Source: Delphinus delphis (taxonomy: Eukaryota > Chordata > Mammalia > Artiodactyla > Delphinidae). Taken from it: a DNA stretch of 64,000 nt. Each line of letters starts with the position of its first letter. Positions within the stretch are counted from its first letter, which is position 1. The notes below the pieces were generated by a model that saw only the letters and a list, made by a program, of their open reading frames with translations, searched no databases and was not told the DNA's origin. Positions 1 through 13,040 of the stretch are shown here, one piece after another. Location: positions 17,501-81,500 of the forward strand of contig NC_082698.1 in NCBI RefSeq assembly GCF_949987515.2. Direction: 5' to 3'. The translations under genes were made by a program, and so were the position numbers.

Positions 1-2368
1 CTAACCCACGCCCTCACACGCACGCTCCCCCTAAAGCGTTGCCGTACCCTCACCTGGACCGTAAACCGTCCCCGTCCCCTAACCCTAACCCTAGCCCGAA
101 CACTAACCCTAACCCTTCCCCGAAGCCTGACCCTCATCCGTCCCCTAATCCTAACCCGTACGCTAACACTAACCCGTGCCCTCACACGCACGCTCCCCCT
201 AAAGCGTTGCCGTGCCCTCACCTGGACCCTAAACCGTCCCCGTCCCCTAACCCTAACCCTAGCCCGAACCCTGACCCTAACCCTTCCCCGAAGCCTGACC
301 CTCACCCGTCCCCTAATCCTACCCCGTACGCTAACACTAACCCGCGCCCTCACACACACGCTCCACTAAAGCGTTGCCGTACCCTCACCTGGACCCTAAA
401 CCGTCCCCGTCCCCTAACCCTAACCCTAGCCCTAACCCTAACCCTAACCCTTCCCCGAAGCCTGACCCTCACCCGTCCCCTAATCCTAACACGTACGCTA
501 ACACTAACCCGCGCCCTCACACGCACGCTCCCCCTAAAGCGTTGCCGTACCCTCACCTGGACCCTAAACCGTCCCCGTCCCCTAACCCTAACCCTAGCCC
601 AAACCCTAACACTAACCCTTCCCCGAAGCCTGACCCTCACCCGTCCCCTAATCCTAACCCGTAGGCTAACACTAACCCGCGCCCTCACACGCACGCTCCC
701 CCTAAAGCGTTGCCGTACCCTCACCTGGACCCTAAACCGTCCACGTCCCCTAACCCTAACCCTAGCCCGAACCCTAACCCTAACCCTTCCCCGATGCCTG
801 ACCTTCACCCGTCCCCTAATCCTAACCCGTACGCTAACACTACACCGCGCCCTCACACGCACGCTCCCCCTAAAGCGTTGCCGTACCCTCACCTGGACCC
901 TAAACCGTCCCCGGCCCCTAACCCTAACCCTAGCCCTAACCCTAACCCTAACCCTTCCCCGAAGCCTGACCCTCACCCGTCCCCTAATCCTAACCCGTAC
1001 GCTAACACTAACCCGCGCCCTCACACGCACGCTCCCCCTAAAGCGTTGCCGTACCCTCACCTGGACCCTAAACCGTCCCCGGCCCCTAACCCTAACCCTA
1101 GCCCGAACCAAACCCTTCCCCGAAGCCTGACCCTCACCCGTCCCCTAATCCTAACCCGTACGCTAACACTATCCCGCGCCCTCACACGCACGCTCCCCCT
1201 AAAGCGTTTCCGTACCCTCACCTGGACCCGAAACCTTCCCCGTCCCCTAACCCTAGCCTGAACCCTAACCCTAACCATTCCCCGAAGCCTGACCCTCACC
1301 CGTCCCCTAATCCTACCCCGTACGCTAACACTAACCCGCGCCCTCACACACACGCTCCCCCTAAAGCATTGCCGTACCCTCACCTGGACCCTAAACCGTC
1401 CCCGTCCCCTAAACCTAACCCTAGCCCGAACCCTAACCCTAACCCCTCCCCGATGCCTGACCCTCACCCGTCCCCTAATCCTAACCTGTACGCTAACACT
1501 AACCCGCGCCCTCACACGCACGCTCCCCCTAAAGCGTTGCCGTACCCTCACCTGGACCCGAAACCTTCCCCGTCCCCTAACCCTAGCCTGAACCCTAACC
1601 CTAACCATTCCCCGAAGCCTGACCCTCACCCGTCCCCTAATCCTAACCCGTACGCTAACACTAACCCCCGCCCTCACACGCACGCTCCCCCTAAAGCGTT
1701 GCCGTACCCTCACCTGGACCCTAAACCGTCCGCATCCCCTAACCCTAACCCTAGCCCGAACCCTAACCCTAACCCTTCCCCGAAGCCTGACCCTCACCCG
1801 TCCCCTAATCCTAACCCGTACGCTAACACTAACCCGCGCCCTCACACGCACGCTCCCCCTAAAGCGTTGCCGTACCCTCACCTGGACCCTAAACCGTCCC
1901 CGTCCCCTAAACCTAACCCTAGCCCGAACCCTAACCGTAACCCTTCCCCGAAGCCTGACCCTCACACGTCCCCTAATCCTAACCCGTACGCTAACACTAA
2001 CCCGCGCCCTCACACGCACGCTCCCCCTAAAGCGTTGCCGTACCCTCACCTGGACCGTAAACCGTCCCCGTCCCCTAACCCTAACCCTAGCCCGAACACT
2101 AACCCTAACCCTTCCCCGAAGCCTGACCCTCACCCGTCCCCTAATCCTAACCCGTACGCAAACACTAACCCGTGCCCTCACACGCACGCTCCCCCTAAAG
2201 CGTTGCCGTGCCCTCACCTGGACCCTAAACCGTCCCCGTCCCCTAACCCTAACCCTAGCCGAACCCTGACCCTAACACTTCCCCGAAGCCTGACCCTCAC
2301 CCGTCCCCTAATCCTACCCCGTACGCTAACACTAACCCGCGCCCTCACACACACGCTCCACTAAAGCG
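1..2368 (+). repeat. Type A monomers, partial superunit with a ~2.0 kb inner HOR
   Basis: About 14 type A monomers (TTGCCG join, CTAACACTAAC, ACGCACGCT). A marker monomer with ggaccgtaaacc in place of ggaccctaaacc lies at 61 and again at 2057, so the inner period is 1996 bp, which is 12 monomers minus 20 bp. The shortfall comes from 162-bp monomers and small deletions, including one in the telomeric core at about 1105-1118 and a lost base in gctccactaaag near 360. The marker monomer is followed in both copies by one reading ttgccgtgccc and then by one with cctaacacgtacgc. The first monomer is cut by the window edge. Confidence 0.85.
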
Positions 2369-5300
2369 TTGCCGTACCCTCACCTGGACCCTAAACCGTC
2401 CCCGTCCCCTAACCCTAACCCTAGCCCTAACCCTAACCCTAACCCTTCCCCGAAGCCTGACCCTCACCCGTCCCCTAATCCTAACACGTACGCTAACACT
2501 AACCCGCGCCCTCACACGCACGCTCCCCCTAAAGCGTTGCCGTACCCTCACCTGGACCCTAAACCGTCCCCGTCCCCTAACCCTAACCCTAGCCCGAACC
2601 CTAACCCTAACCCTTCCCCGAAGCCTGACCCTCACCCGTCCCCTAATCCTAACCCGTACGCTAACACTAACCCGCGCCCTCACACGCACGCTCCCCCTAA
2701 AGCGTTGCCGTACCCTCACCTGGACCCTAAACCGTCCCCGTCCCCTAACCCTAACCCTAGCCCGAACCCTAACCCTAACCCTTCCCCGATGCCTGACCTT
2801 CACCCGTCCCCTAATCCTAACCCGTACGCTAACACTACCCCGCGCCCTCACACGCACGCTCCCCCTAAAGCGTTGCCGTACCCTCACCTGGACCCGAAAC
2901 CTTCCCCGTCCCCTAACCCTAGCCTGAACCCTAACCCTAACCATTCCCCGAAGCCTGACCCTCACCCGTCCCCTAATCCTAATCCGTACGCTAACACTAA
3001 CCCCCGCCCTCACACGCACGCTCCCCCTAAAGCGTTGCCGTACCCTCACCTGGACCCTAAACCGTCCGCATCCCCTAACCCTAACCCTAGCCCGAACCCT
3101 AACCCTAACCCTTCCCCGAAGCCTGACCCTCACCCGTCCCCTAATCCTAACCCGTACGCTAACACTAACCCGCGCCCTCACACGCACGCTCCCCCTAAAC
3201 CGTTGCTGTACCCTCACCTGGACCCTAAACCGTCCCCGTCCCCTAAACCTAACCCTAGCCCGAACCCTAACCCTAACCCTTCCCCAAAGCCTGACCCTCA
3301 CACGTCACCTAATCCTAACCCGTACGCTAACACTAACCCGCGCCCTCACACACACGCTCCCCCCAAAACGTTGCCGTACCCTCACCTGGACCCTAAACCG
3401 TCCCCATCCCCTAACCCTAACCCTAGCCCGAACCCTAACCCTAACCCTTCCCCGAAGCCTGACCCTCACCCGTCCCCTAATCCTAACCCGTACGCTAACA
3501 CTAACCCGCGCCCTCACACGCACGCTCCCCCTAAAGCGTTGCCGTACCCTCACCTGGACCCTAAACCGTCCCCATCCCCTAACCCTAACCCTAGCCCGAA
3601 CCCTAACCCTTCCCCGAAGCCTGACCCTCACCCGTCCCCTAATCCTAACACGTACGCTAACACTAACCCGCGCCCTCACACGCACGCTCCCCCTAAAGCG
3701 TTGCCGTACCCTCACCTGGACCCTAAACCGTCCCCGTCCCCTAACCCTAACCCTAGCCCGAACCCTAACCCTAACCCTTCCCCGATGCCTGACCTTCACG
3801 CGTCCCCTAATCCTAACCCGTACGCTAACACTACCCCGCGCCCTCACACGCACGCTCCCCCTAAAGCGTTGCCGTACCCTCACCTGGACCCTAAACCGTC
3901 CCCGGCCCCTAACCCTAACCCTAGCCCTAACCCTAACCCTAACCCTTCCCCGAAGCCTGACCCTCACCCGTTCCCTAATCCTAACCCGTACGCTAACACT
4001 AACCCGCGCCCTCACACGCACGCTCCCCCTAAAGCGTTGCCGTACCCTCACCTGGACCCTAAACCGTCCCCGTCCCCTAACCCTAACCCTAGCCCGAACC
4101 GAACCCTTCCCCGAAGCCTGACCCTCACCATCCCCTAATCCTAACCCGTACGCTAACACTAACCTGCGCCCTCACACGCACGCTCCCCCTAAAGCGTTTC
4201 CGTACCCTCACCTGGACCCGAAACCTTCCCCGTCCCCTAACCCTAGCCTGAACCCTAACCCTAACCATTCCCCGAAGCCTGACCCTCACCCGTCCCCTAA
4301 TCCTAACCCATACGCTAACACTAACCCACGCCCTCACACGCACGCTCCCCCTAAAGCGTTGCCGTACCCTCACCTGGACCCTAAACCGTCCCCGTCCCCT
4401 AACCCTAACCCTAGCCCGAACCCTGACCCTAACCCTTCCCCGAAGCCTGACCCTCACCCGCCCCCTAATCCTACCCCGTACGCTAACACTAACCCGCGCC
4501 CTCACACACACGCTCCCCCTAAAGCGTTGCCGTACCCTCACCTGGACCCTAAACCGTCCCCATCCCCTAACTCTAACCCTAGCCCGAACCCTAACCCTAA
4601 CCCTTCCCGGAAGCCTGACCCTCACCCGTCCCCTAATCCTAACCCGTACGCTAACACTAACCCGCGCCCTCACACGCACGCTCCCCCTAAAGCGTTGCCG
4701 TACCCTCACCTGGACCCTAAACCGTCCCCGTCCCCTAACCCTAACCCTAGCCCGAACCCTGACCCTAACCCTTCCCCGAAGCCTGACCCTCACCCGTCCC
4801 CTAATCCTAACCCGTACGCTAACACTAACCCGCGCCCTCACACGCACGCTCCCCCTAAAACATTGCCGTACCCTCAACTGGACCCTAAACCGTCCCCGTC
4901 CCCTAAACCTAACCCTAGCCCGAACCCTAACCCTAACCCCTCCCCGATGCCTGACCCTCACCCGTCCCCTAATCCTAACCCGTACGCTAACACTAACCCG
5001 CGCCCTCACACACACACTCCCCCTAAAGCGTTGCCATACCCTCACCTGGACCCTAAACCGTCCCCGTCCCCTAACCCTAACCCTAGCCCGAACCCTAACC
5101 CTAACCCTTCCCCGAAGCCTGACCCTCACCCGTCCCCTAATCCTAACCCGTACGCTAACACTAACCCGCGCCCTCACACGCACGCTCCCCCTAAAGCGTT
5201 GCCGTACCCTCACCTGGACCCTAAACCGTCCCCGTACCCTAATCCTAACCCTAGCCCGAACCCTAACCCTAACCCTTCCCCGATGCCTGACCTTCACCCG

Positions 5301-6287
5301 TCCCCTAATCCTAACCCGTACGCTAACACTAACCCGCGCCCTCACACGCACGCTCCCCCTAAAGCGTTGCCGTACCCTCACCTGGACCCTAAACCGTCCC
5401 CGGCCCCTAACACTAACCCTAGCCCTAACCCTAACCCTAACCCTTCCCCGAAGCCTGACCCTCACCCGTCCCCTAATCCTAACCCGTACGCTAACACTAA
5501 CGCGCGCCCTCACACGCACGCTCCCCCTAAAGCGTTGCCGTACCCTCACCTGGACCCTAAACCGTCCCCGTCCCCTAACCCTAACCCTAGCCCGAACCCT
5601 AACCCTAACCCTTCCCCGATGCCTGACCTTCACCCGTCCCCTAATCCTAACCCGTACGCTAACACTAACCCGCGCCCTCACACGCACCCTCCCCCTAAAG
5701 CGTTGCCGTACCCTCACCTGGACCCTAAACCGTCCCCGGCCCCTAACCCTAACCCTAGCCCTAACCCTAACCCTTACCCTTCCCCGAAGCCTGACCCTCA
5801 CCCGTCCCATAATCCTAACCCGTACGCTAACACTAACCCGCGCCCTCACACGCACGCTCCCCCTAAAGCGTTGCCGTACCCTCACATGGACCCTAAACCA
5901 TCCCCGTCCCCTAACCCTAACCCTAGCCCGAACCCTAACCCTAACCCTTCCCCTAAGCCTGACCCTCACCCGTCCCCTAATCCTAACCTGTACGCTAACA
6001 CTAACCCGCGCCCTCACACGCATGCTCCCCCTAAAGCGTTGCCATACCCTCACCTGGACCCTAAACCGTCCCCGTCCCCTATCCCTAACCCTAGCCCGAA
6101 CCCTAACCCTAACCCTTCCCCGAAGCCTGACCCTCACCCGTCCCCTAATCCTAACCCGTACGCTAACACTAACCTGCGCCCTCACACGCACGCTCCCCCT
6201 AAAGCGTTGCCGTACCCTCACCTGGACCCTAAACCGTCCCCGTCCCCTAACCCTAACCCTAGCCCGAACCCTAACCCTAACCCTTCC
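2369..6287 (+). repeat. A superunit copy 1 (about 23 monomers)
   Basis: This run of type A monomers can be told apart one by one through private variants, and the same order recurs at about 8534-12123 and 15464-19306. Landmarks in order: cctaacacgtacgc (near 2480), gatgcctgaccttc with aacactaccccg, a 162-bp monomer with cctagcctgaac, ccgtccgcatcc, ctcacacgtcac, a 162-bp monomer with a shortened telomeric core, a core deletion near 4100, cctaccccgtacgc with aaccctgaccc (4359 on), cccttcccggaag, cctcaactggac, ccgtaccctaatcc, cccataatcc (near 5815), ctcacatggacc, and finally cccctatccctaac just before the C cassette. The start is set at the marker monomer rather than at a sharp edge. Confidence 0.85.
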
Positions 6288-7368
6288 CCGAAGGCTTACC
6301 CTCAACCGTCATCTAATGCTAACCCGTACGCTAACACTAACGCGTGCCCTCACTCGTACGCTCACCCTAAACCGTTGTCTTGCCCTCACCTGGACCCTAA
6401 ACCGTCCCCGTCCCCTAACCCTAACCCTAGCCAGAACCCTACCCCTAACCCTTCCCCGAAGCCTTACCCTCAACCGTCATCTAATGCTAACCCGTACGCT
6501 AACACTAACGCGTGCCCTCACTCGTACGCTCACCCTAAACCGTTGTCTTGCCCTCACCTGGACCCTAAACCGTCCCCGTCCCCTAACCCTAACCCTAGCC
6601 AGAACCCTACCCCTAACCCTTCACCGAAGCCTTACCCTCAGCCGTCCCCTAATCCTAACCCGTACGCTAACACTAACCCGTGCCCTCACATGTACGCTCA
6701 CCCTAAAGCATTGTCGTATCCTCACCTGGACCCTAAACCGTCCCTGTTCCCTAACCCTAACCCTAGCCCGAACCCTAACCCTAACCTTTCCCCGAAACCT
6801 TACCCTCACCCGTCCCATAATCCTAACCCGTACGCTAACACTAACCCATGCCCTCACACGTATGTTCACCCTAAACCGTTGTCGTACCCTCACCTGGACC
6901 CTAAACCGTCCCCGTCCCCTAACCCTAACCCTAGCTCGAACCCTAACCCTAACCCTTCATCGAAGCCTTACCCTCACCCGTCCCCTAATCCTAACCCGTA
7001 GGCTCACACTAACCCGTGCCCTCACACGTACGCTCACCCTAAACCGTTGTCGTACCCTCACCTGGACCCTAAACCGTCACCATCCCCTAACCCTAACCTT
7101 AGCCCGAACCCTAACCCTAACCCTTCCCCGAATCCTTACCCTCACCCGTCACCTAATCCTAACCCTTAGGCTCACACTACCCCGTGCCCTCACACGTACG
7201 CTAACCTTAAACCCTTGTCGTACCCTAACCTGTACCCTAAACCATCCCCGTCCCCTAACCCTAACCCTAACTCTAACCCTTCCCCGAAGCCTTACCCTCA
7301 CCTGTCCCCTAATCCAAACCCGTACGCTAACACTAACCCGTGCCCTCACACATACGCTCACCCTAAAG
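6288..7368 (+). repeat. Type C cassette copy 1, with one duplicated monomer
   Basis: Type C monomers differ from A and B by aagccttacc instead of aagcctgacc, by ccgtgccc instead of ccgcgccc and by gctcaccct instead of gctccccct. The cassette begins with aaggcttacc at 6291. It carries in order: a monomer with agccagaaccctacccc, one with cacatgtacgctc, one with cctttccccgaaacc and cccataatcc, one with cttcatcgaagcc and cccgtaggctc, one with cccgaatccttacc and cccttaggctc, and a 156-bp monomer with aactctaaccc. The first monomer is present twice, at 6291 and 6459 (exactly 168 bp apart), which is not so in the other cassettes. That explains most of the extra length (about 1080 against about 916 bp). 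Confidence 0.88.
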
Positions 7369-10300
7369 CGTTGTCGTACCCTCACCTGGACCCTAAACCG
7401 TCCCCGTCCCCTAACCCTAACCCTAGCCCGAACCCTAACCCTAACCCTTCCCCGAAGCCTGACCCTCACCCGTCCACTAATCCTAACCCGTACGCTAACA
7501 CTAACCCGCGCCCTCACACGCACGCTCCCCCTAAGGCGTTGCCGTACCCTCACCTGGACCCTAAACCGTCCCCGTCCCCTAACCCTAACCCTAGCCCGAA
7601 CCCTAACCCTTTCCAGAAGCCTGACCCTCACCCGTCCCCTAATCCTAACCCGTACGCTAACACTAACCCGCGCCCTCACACGCACGCTCCCCCTAAAGCG
7701 TTGCCGTACCTTCACCTGGTCCCGAAACCTTCCCCGTCCCCTAACCCTAGCCTGAACCCTAACCCTAACCATTCCCCGAAGCCTGACCCTCACCCGTCCC
7801 CTAATCCTAACCCGTACGCTAACACTAACCCACGCCCTCACACGCACGCTCCCCCTAAAGCGTTGCCGTACCCTCACCTGGACCCTAAACCGTCCGCATC
7901 CCCTAACCCTAACCCTAGCCCGAACCCTAACCCTAACCCTTCCCCGAAGCCTGACCCTCACCCGTCCCCTAATCCTAACCCGTACGCTAACACTAACCCG
8001 CGCCCTCACACGCACGCTCCCCCTAAAGCGTTGCCGTACCCTCACCTGGACCCTAAACCGTCCCCGTCCCCTAAACCTAACCCTAGCCCGAACCCTAACC
8101 CTAACCCTTCCCCGAAGCCTGACCCTCACACGTCACCTAATCCTAACCCGTACGCTAACACTAACCCGCGCCCTCACACGCACGCTCCCCCTAAAGCGAT
8201 GCCGTACCCTCACCTGGACCGTAAACCGTCCCCGTCCCCTAACCCTAACCCTAGCCCGAACACTAACCCTAACCCTTCCCCGAAGCCTGACCCTCACCCG
8301 TCCCCTAATCCTAACCCGTACGCTAACACTAACCCGTGCCCTCACACGCACGCTCCCCCTAAAGCGTTGCCGTGCCCTCACCTGGACCCTAAACCGTCCC
8401 CGTCCCCTAACCCTAACCCTAGCTCGAACCCTGACCCTAACCCTTCCCCGAAGCCTGACCCTCACCCGTCCCCTAATCCTACCCCGTACGCTAACACTAA
8501 CCCGCGCCCTCACACACACGCTCCACTAAAGCGTTGCCGTACCCTCACCTGGACCCTAAACCGTCCCCGTCCCCTAACCCTAACCCTAACCCTAACCCTA
8601 ACCCTAACCCTTCCACGAAGCCTGACCCTCACCCGTCCCCTAATCCTAACACGTACGCTAACACTAACCCGCGCCCTCACACGCACGCTCCCCCTAAAGC
8701 GTTGCCGTACCCTCACCTGGACCCTAAACCGTCCCCGTCCCCTAACCCTAACCCTAGCCCGAACCCTAACCCTAACCCTTCCCCGAAGCCTGACCCTCAC
8801 CCGTCCCCTAATCCTAACCCGTACGCTAACACTAACCCGCGCCCTCACACGCACGCTCCCCCTAAAGCGTTGCCGTACCCTCACCTGGACCCTAAACCGT
8901 CCCCGTCCCCTAACCCTAACCCTAGCCCGAACCCTAACCCTAACCCTTCCCCGATGCCTGACCTTCACGCGTCCCCTAATCCTAACCCGTACGCTAACAC
9001 TACCCCGCGCCCTCACACGCACGCTCCCCCTAAAGCGTTGCAGTACCCTCACCTGGACCCGAAACCTTCCCCGTCCCCTAACCCTAGCCTGAACCCTAAC
9101 CCTAACCATTCCCCGAAGCCTGACCCTCACCCGTCCCCTAATCCTAACCCGTACGCTAACACTAACCCCCGCCCTCACACGCACGCTCCCCCTAAATCGT
9201 TGCCGTACCCTCACCTGGACCCTAAACCGTCCGCATCCCCTAACCCTAACCCTAGCCCGAACCCTAACCCTAACCCTTCCCCGAAGCCTGACCATCACCC
9301 GTCCCCTAATCCTAACCCGTACGCTAACACTAACCCGCGCCCTCACACGCACGCTCCCCCTAAAGCGTTGCCGTACCCTCACCTGGACCCTAAACCGTCC
9401 CCGTCCCCTAAACCTAACCCTAGCCCGAACCCTAACCCTAACCCTTCCCCAAAGCCTGACCCTCACACGTCACCTAATCCTAACCCGTACGCTAACACTA
9501 ACCCGCGCCCTCACACACACGCTCCCCCCAAAACGTTGCCGTACCCTCACCTGGACCCTAAACCGTCCCCATCCCCTAACCCTAACCATAGCCCGAACCC
9601 TAACCCTAACCCTTCCCCGAAGCCTGACCCTCACCCGTCCCCTAATCCTAACCCGTACGCTAACACTAACCCGCGCCCTCACACGCACGCTCCCCCTAAA
9701 GCGTTGCCGTACCCTCACCTGGACCCTAAACCGTCCCCGTCCCCTAACCCTAACCCTAGCCCGAACCCTAACCCTTCCCCGAAGCCTGACCCTCACCCGT
9801 CCCCTAATCCTAACCCGTACGCTAACACTAACCCGCGCCCTCACACGCACGCTCCCCCTAAAGCGCTGCCGTACCCTCACCTGGACCCTAAACCGTCCCC
9901 GTCCCCTAACCCTAACCCTAGCCCGAACCCTAACCCTAACCCTTCCCCGATGCCTGACCTTCACGCGTCCCCTAATCCTAACCCGTACGCTAACACTACC
10001 CCGCGCCCTGACACGCACGCTCCCCCTAAAGCGTTGCCGTACCCTCACCTGGACCCGAAACCTTCCCCGTCCCCTAACCCTAGCCTGAACCCTAACCCTA
10101 ACCATTCCCCGAAGCCTGACCCTCACCCGTCCCCTAATCCTAACCCGTACGCTAACACTAACCCACGCCCTCACACGCACGCTCCCCCTAAAGCGTTGCC
10201 GTACCCTCACCTGGACCCTAAACCGTCCCCATCCCCTAACCCTAACCCTAGCCCGAACCCTGACCCTAACCCTTCCCCGAAGCCTGACCCTCACCCGTCC

Positions 10301-12123
10301 CCTAATCCTACCCCGTACGCTAACACTAACCAGCGCCCTCACACACACGCTCCCCCTAAAGCGTTGCCGTATCCTCATCTGGACCCTAAACCGTCCCCAT
10401 CCCCTAACCCTAACCCTAGCCCGAACCCTAACCCTAACCCTTCCCGGAAGCCTGACCCTCACCCGTCCCCTAATCCTAACCCGTACGCTAACACTAACCC
10501 GCGCCCTCACACGCACGCTCCCCCTAAAGCGTTGCCGTACCCTCACCTGGACCCTAAACCGTCCCCGTCCCCTAACCCTAACCCTAGCCCAAACCCTGAC
10601 CCTAACCCTTCCCCGAAGCCTGACCCTCACCCGTCCCCTAATCCTAACCCGTACGCTAACACTAACCCGCGCCCTCACACGCACGCTCCCCCTAAAGCAT
10701 TGCCGTACCCTCAACTGGACCCTAAACTGTCCCCGTCCCCTAAACCTAACCCTAGCCCGAACCCTAACCCTAACCCCTCCCCGATGCCTGACCCTCACCC
10801 GTCCCCTAATCCTAACCCGTACGCTAACACTAACCCGCGCCCTCACACGCACACTCCCCCTAAAGCGTTGCCGTACCCTCACCTGGACCCTAAACCGTCC
10901 CCGTCCCCTAACCCTAACCCTAGCCCGAACCCTAACCCTAACCCTTCCCCGAAGCCTGACCCTCACCCGTCCCCTAATCCTAACCCGTACGCTAACACTA
11001 ACCCGCGCCCTCACACGCACGCTCCCCCTAAAGCATTGCCGTACCCTCACCTGGACCCTAAACCGTCCCCGTACCCTAATCCTAACCCTAGCCCGAACCC
11101 TAACCCTAACCCTTCCCCGATGCCTGACCTTCACCCGTCCCCTAATCCTAACCCGTACGCTAACACTAACCCGCGCCCTCACACGCACGCTCCCCCTAAA
11201 GCGTTGCCGTACCCTCACCTGGACCCTAAACCGTCCCCGGCCCCTAACCCTAACCCTAGCCCTAACCCTAACCCTAACCCTTCCCCGAAGCCTGACCCTC
11301 ACCCGTCCCCTAATACTAACCCGTACGCTAACACTAACCCGCGCCCTCACACGCACGCTCCCCCAAAAGCGTTGCCGTACCCTCACCTGGACCCTAAACC
11401 GTCCCCGTCCCCTAACGCTAACCCTAGCCCGAACCCTAACCCTAACCCTTCCCCGATGCCTGACCTTCACCCGTCCCCTAATCCTAACCCGTACGCTAAC
11501 ACTAACTCGCGCCCTCACACGCACCTCCCCCTAAAGCGTTGCCGTACCCTCACCTGGACCCTAAACCGTCCCCGGCCCCTAACCCTAACCCTAGCCCTAA
11601 CCCTAACCCTTACCCTTCCCCGAAGCCTGACCCTCACCTGTCCCATAATCCTAACCCGTACGCTAACACTAACCCGCGCCCTCACACGCACGCTCCCCCT
11701 AAAGCGTTGCCGTACCCTCACATGGACCCTAAACCATCCCCGTTCCCTAACCCTAACCCTAGCCCGAACCCTAACCCTATCCCTTCCCCTAAGCCTGACC
11801 CTCACCCGTCCCCTAATCCTAACCTGTACGCTAACACTAACCCGCGCCCTCACACGCATGCTCCCCCTAAAGTGTTGCCATACCCTCACCTGGACCCTAA
11901 ACCGTCCCCGTCCCCTATCCCTAACCCTAGCCCGAACCCTAACCCTAACCCTTCCCCGAAGCCTGACCCTCACCCGTCCCCTAATCCTAACCCGTACGCT
12001 AACACTAACCTGCGCCCTCACACGCACGCTCCCCCTAAAGCGTTGCCGTACCCTCACCTGGACCCTAAACCGTCCCCGTCCCCTAACCCTAACCCTAGCC
12101 CGAACCCTAACCCTAACCCTTCC
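7369..12123 (+). repeat. Type A block with A superunit copy 2
   Basis: About 28 type A monomers. The first seven or so (7369-8533) repeat the order seen at about 1550-2368: the 162-bp cctagcctgaac monomer, the gtccgcatcc monomer, the ctcacacgtcac monomer, the ggaccgtaaacc marker (8221) and the ttgccgtgccc monomer. Superunit copy 2 starts at about 8534 and follows the order of copy 1. It lacks two monomers present in copies 1 and 3, the ccggcccc monomer and the one with the core deletion, just before the cctaccccgtacgc monomer at about 10197. Near 11525 a base is lost (cacctccccct), which shifts the reading frame of the repeat but not its layout. Confidence 0.85.
8572..8610 (+). repeat. Perfect telomeric run, (CCCTAA)6 plus CCC
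   Basis: Six perfect CCCTAA units followed by ccc fill the telomeric core of this monomer. The homologous monomers starting at about 374 and 2369 have the same core with a single cctagc hexamer. This run therefore differs from them by one G-to-A change that restores the telomeric sequence, not by an insertion. It is the second longest perfect telomere run I found in the window. Confidence 0.95.
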
Positions 12124-13040
12124 CCGAAGGCTTACCCTCAACCGTCCCCTAATGCTAACCCGTACGCTAACACTAACCCGTGCCCTCACTCGTACGCTCA
12201 CCCTAAACCGTTGTCTTGCCCTCACCTGGACCCTAAACCGTCCCCGTCCCCTAACCCTAACCCTAGCCAGAACCCTACCCCTAACCCTTCACCGAAGCCT
12301 TACCCTCAGCCGTCCCCTAATCCTAACCCGTACGCTAACACTAACCCGTGCCCTCACATGTACGCTCACCCTAAAGCATTGTCGTATCCTCACCTGGACC
12401 CTAAACCGTCCCCGTTCCCTAACCCTAACCCTAGCCCGAACCCTAACCCTAACCTTTCCCCGAAACCTTACCCTCACCCGTCCCATAATCCTAACCCGTA
12501 CGCTAACACTAACCCATGCCCTCACACGTATGTTCACCCTAAACCGTTGAGGTACCCTCACCTGGACCCTAAACCGTCCCCGTCCCCTAACCATAACCCT
12601 AGCTCGAACCCTAACCCTAACCCTTCATCGAAGCCTTACCCTCACCCGTCCCCTAATCCTAACCCGTAGGCTCACACTAACCCGTGCCCTCACACGTACG
12701 CTCACCCTAAACCGTTGTCGTACCCTCACCTGGACCCTAAACCGTCACCATCCCCTAACCCTAACCTTAGCCCGAACCCTAACCCTAACCCTTCCCCGAA
12801 TCCTTACCCTCACCCGTCACCTAATCCTAACCCTTAGGCTCACACTACCCCGTGCCCTCACACGTACGCTAACCTTAAACCCTTGTCGTACCCTAACCTG
12901 TACCCTAAACCATCCCCGTCCCCTAACCCTAACCCTAACTCTAACCCTTCCCCGAAGCCTTACCCTCACCTGTCCCCTAATCCTAACCCGTACGCTAACA
13001 CTAACCCGTGCCCTCACACGTACGCTCACCCTAAAGCGTT
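12124..13040 (+). repeat. Type C cassette copy 2
   Basis: This is the same ordered set of C monomers as at 6288-7368, but without the duplicated first monomer. It opens with aaggcttacc at 12127, 5836 bp after the first cassette, and closes with gctcaccctaaagcg at about 13025-13040. The 156-bp monomer, with cctaacctgtacc and aactctaaccc, starts at about 12883. The cassette passes directly into type B monomers here, whereas cassette copy 1 passes back into type A. Confidence 0.88.
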
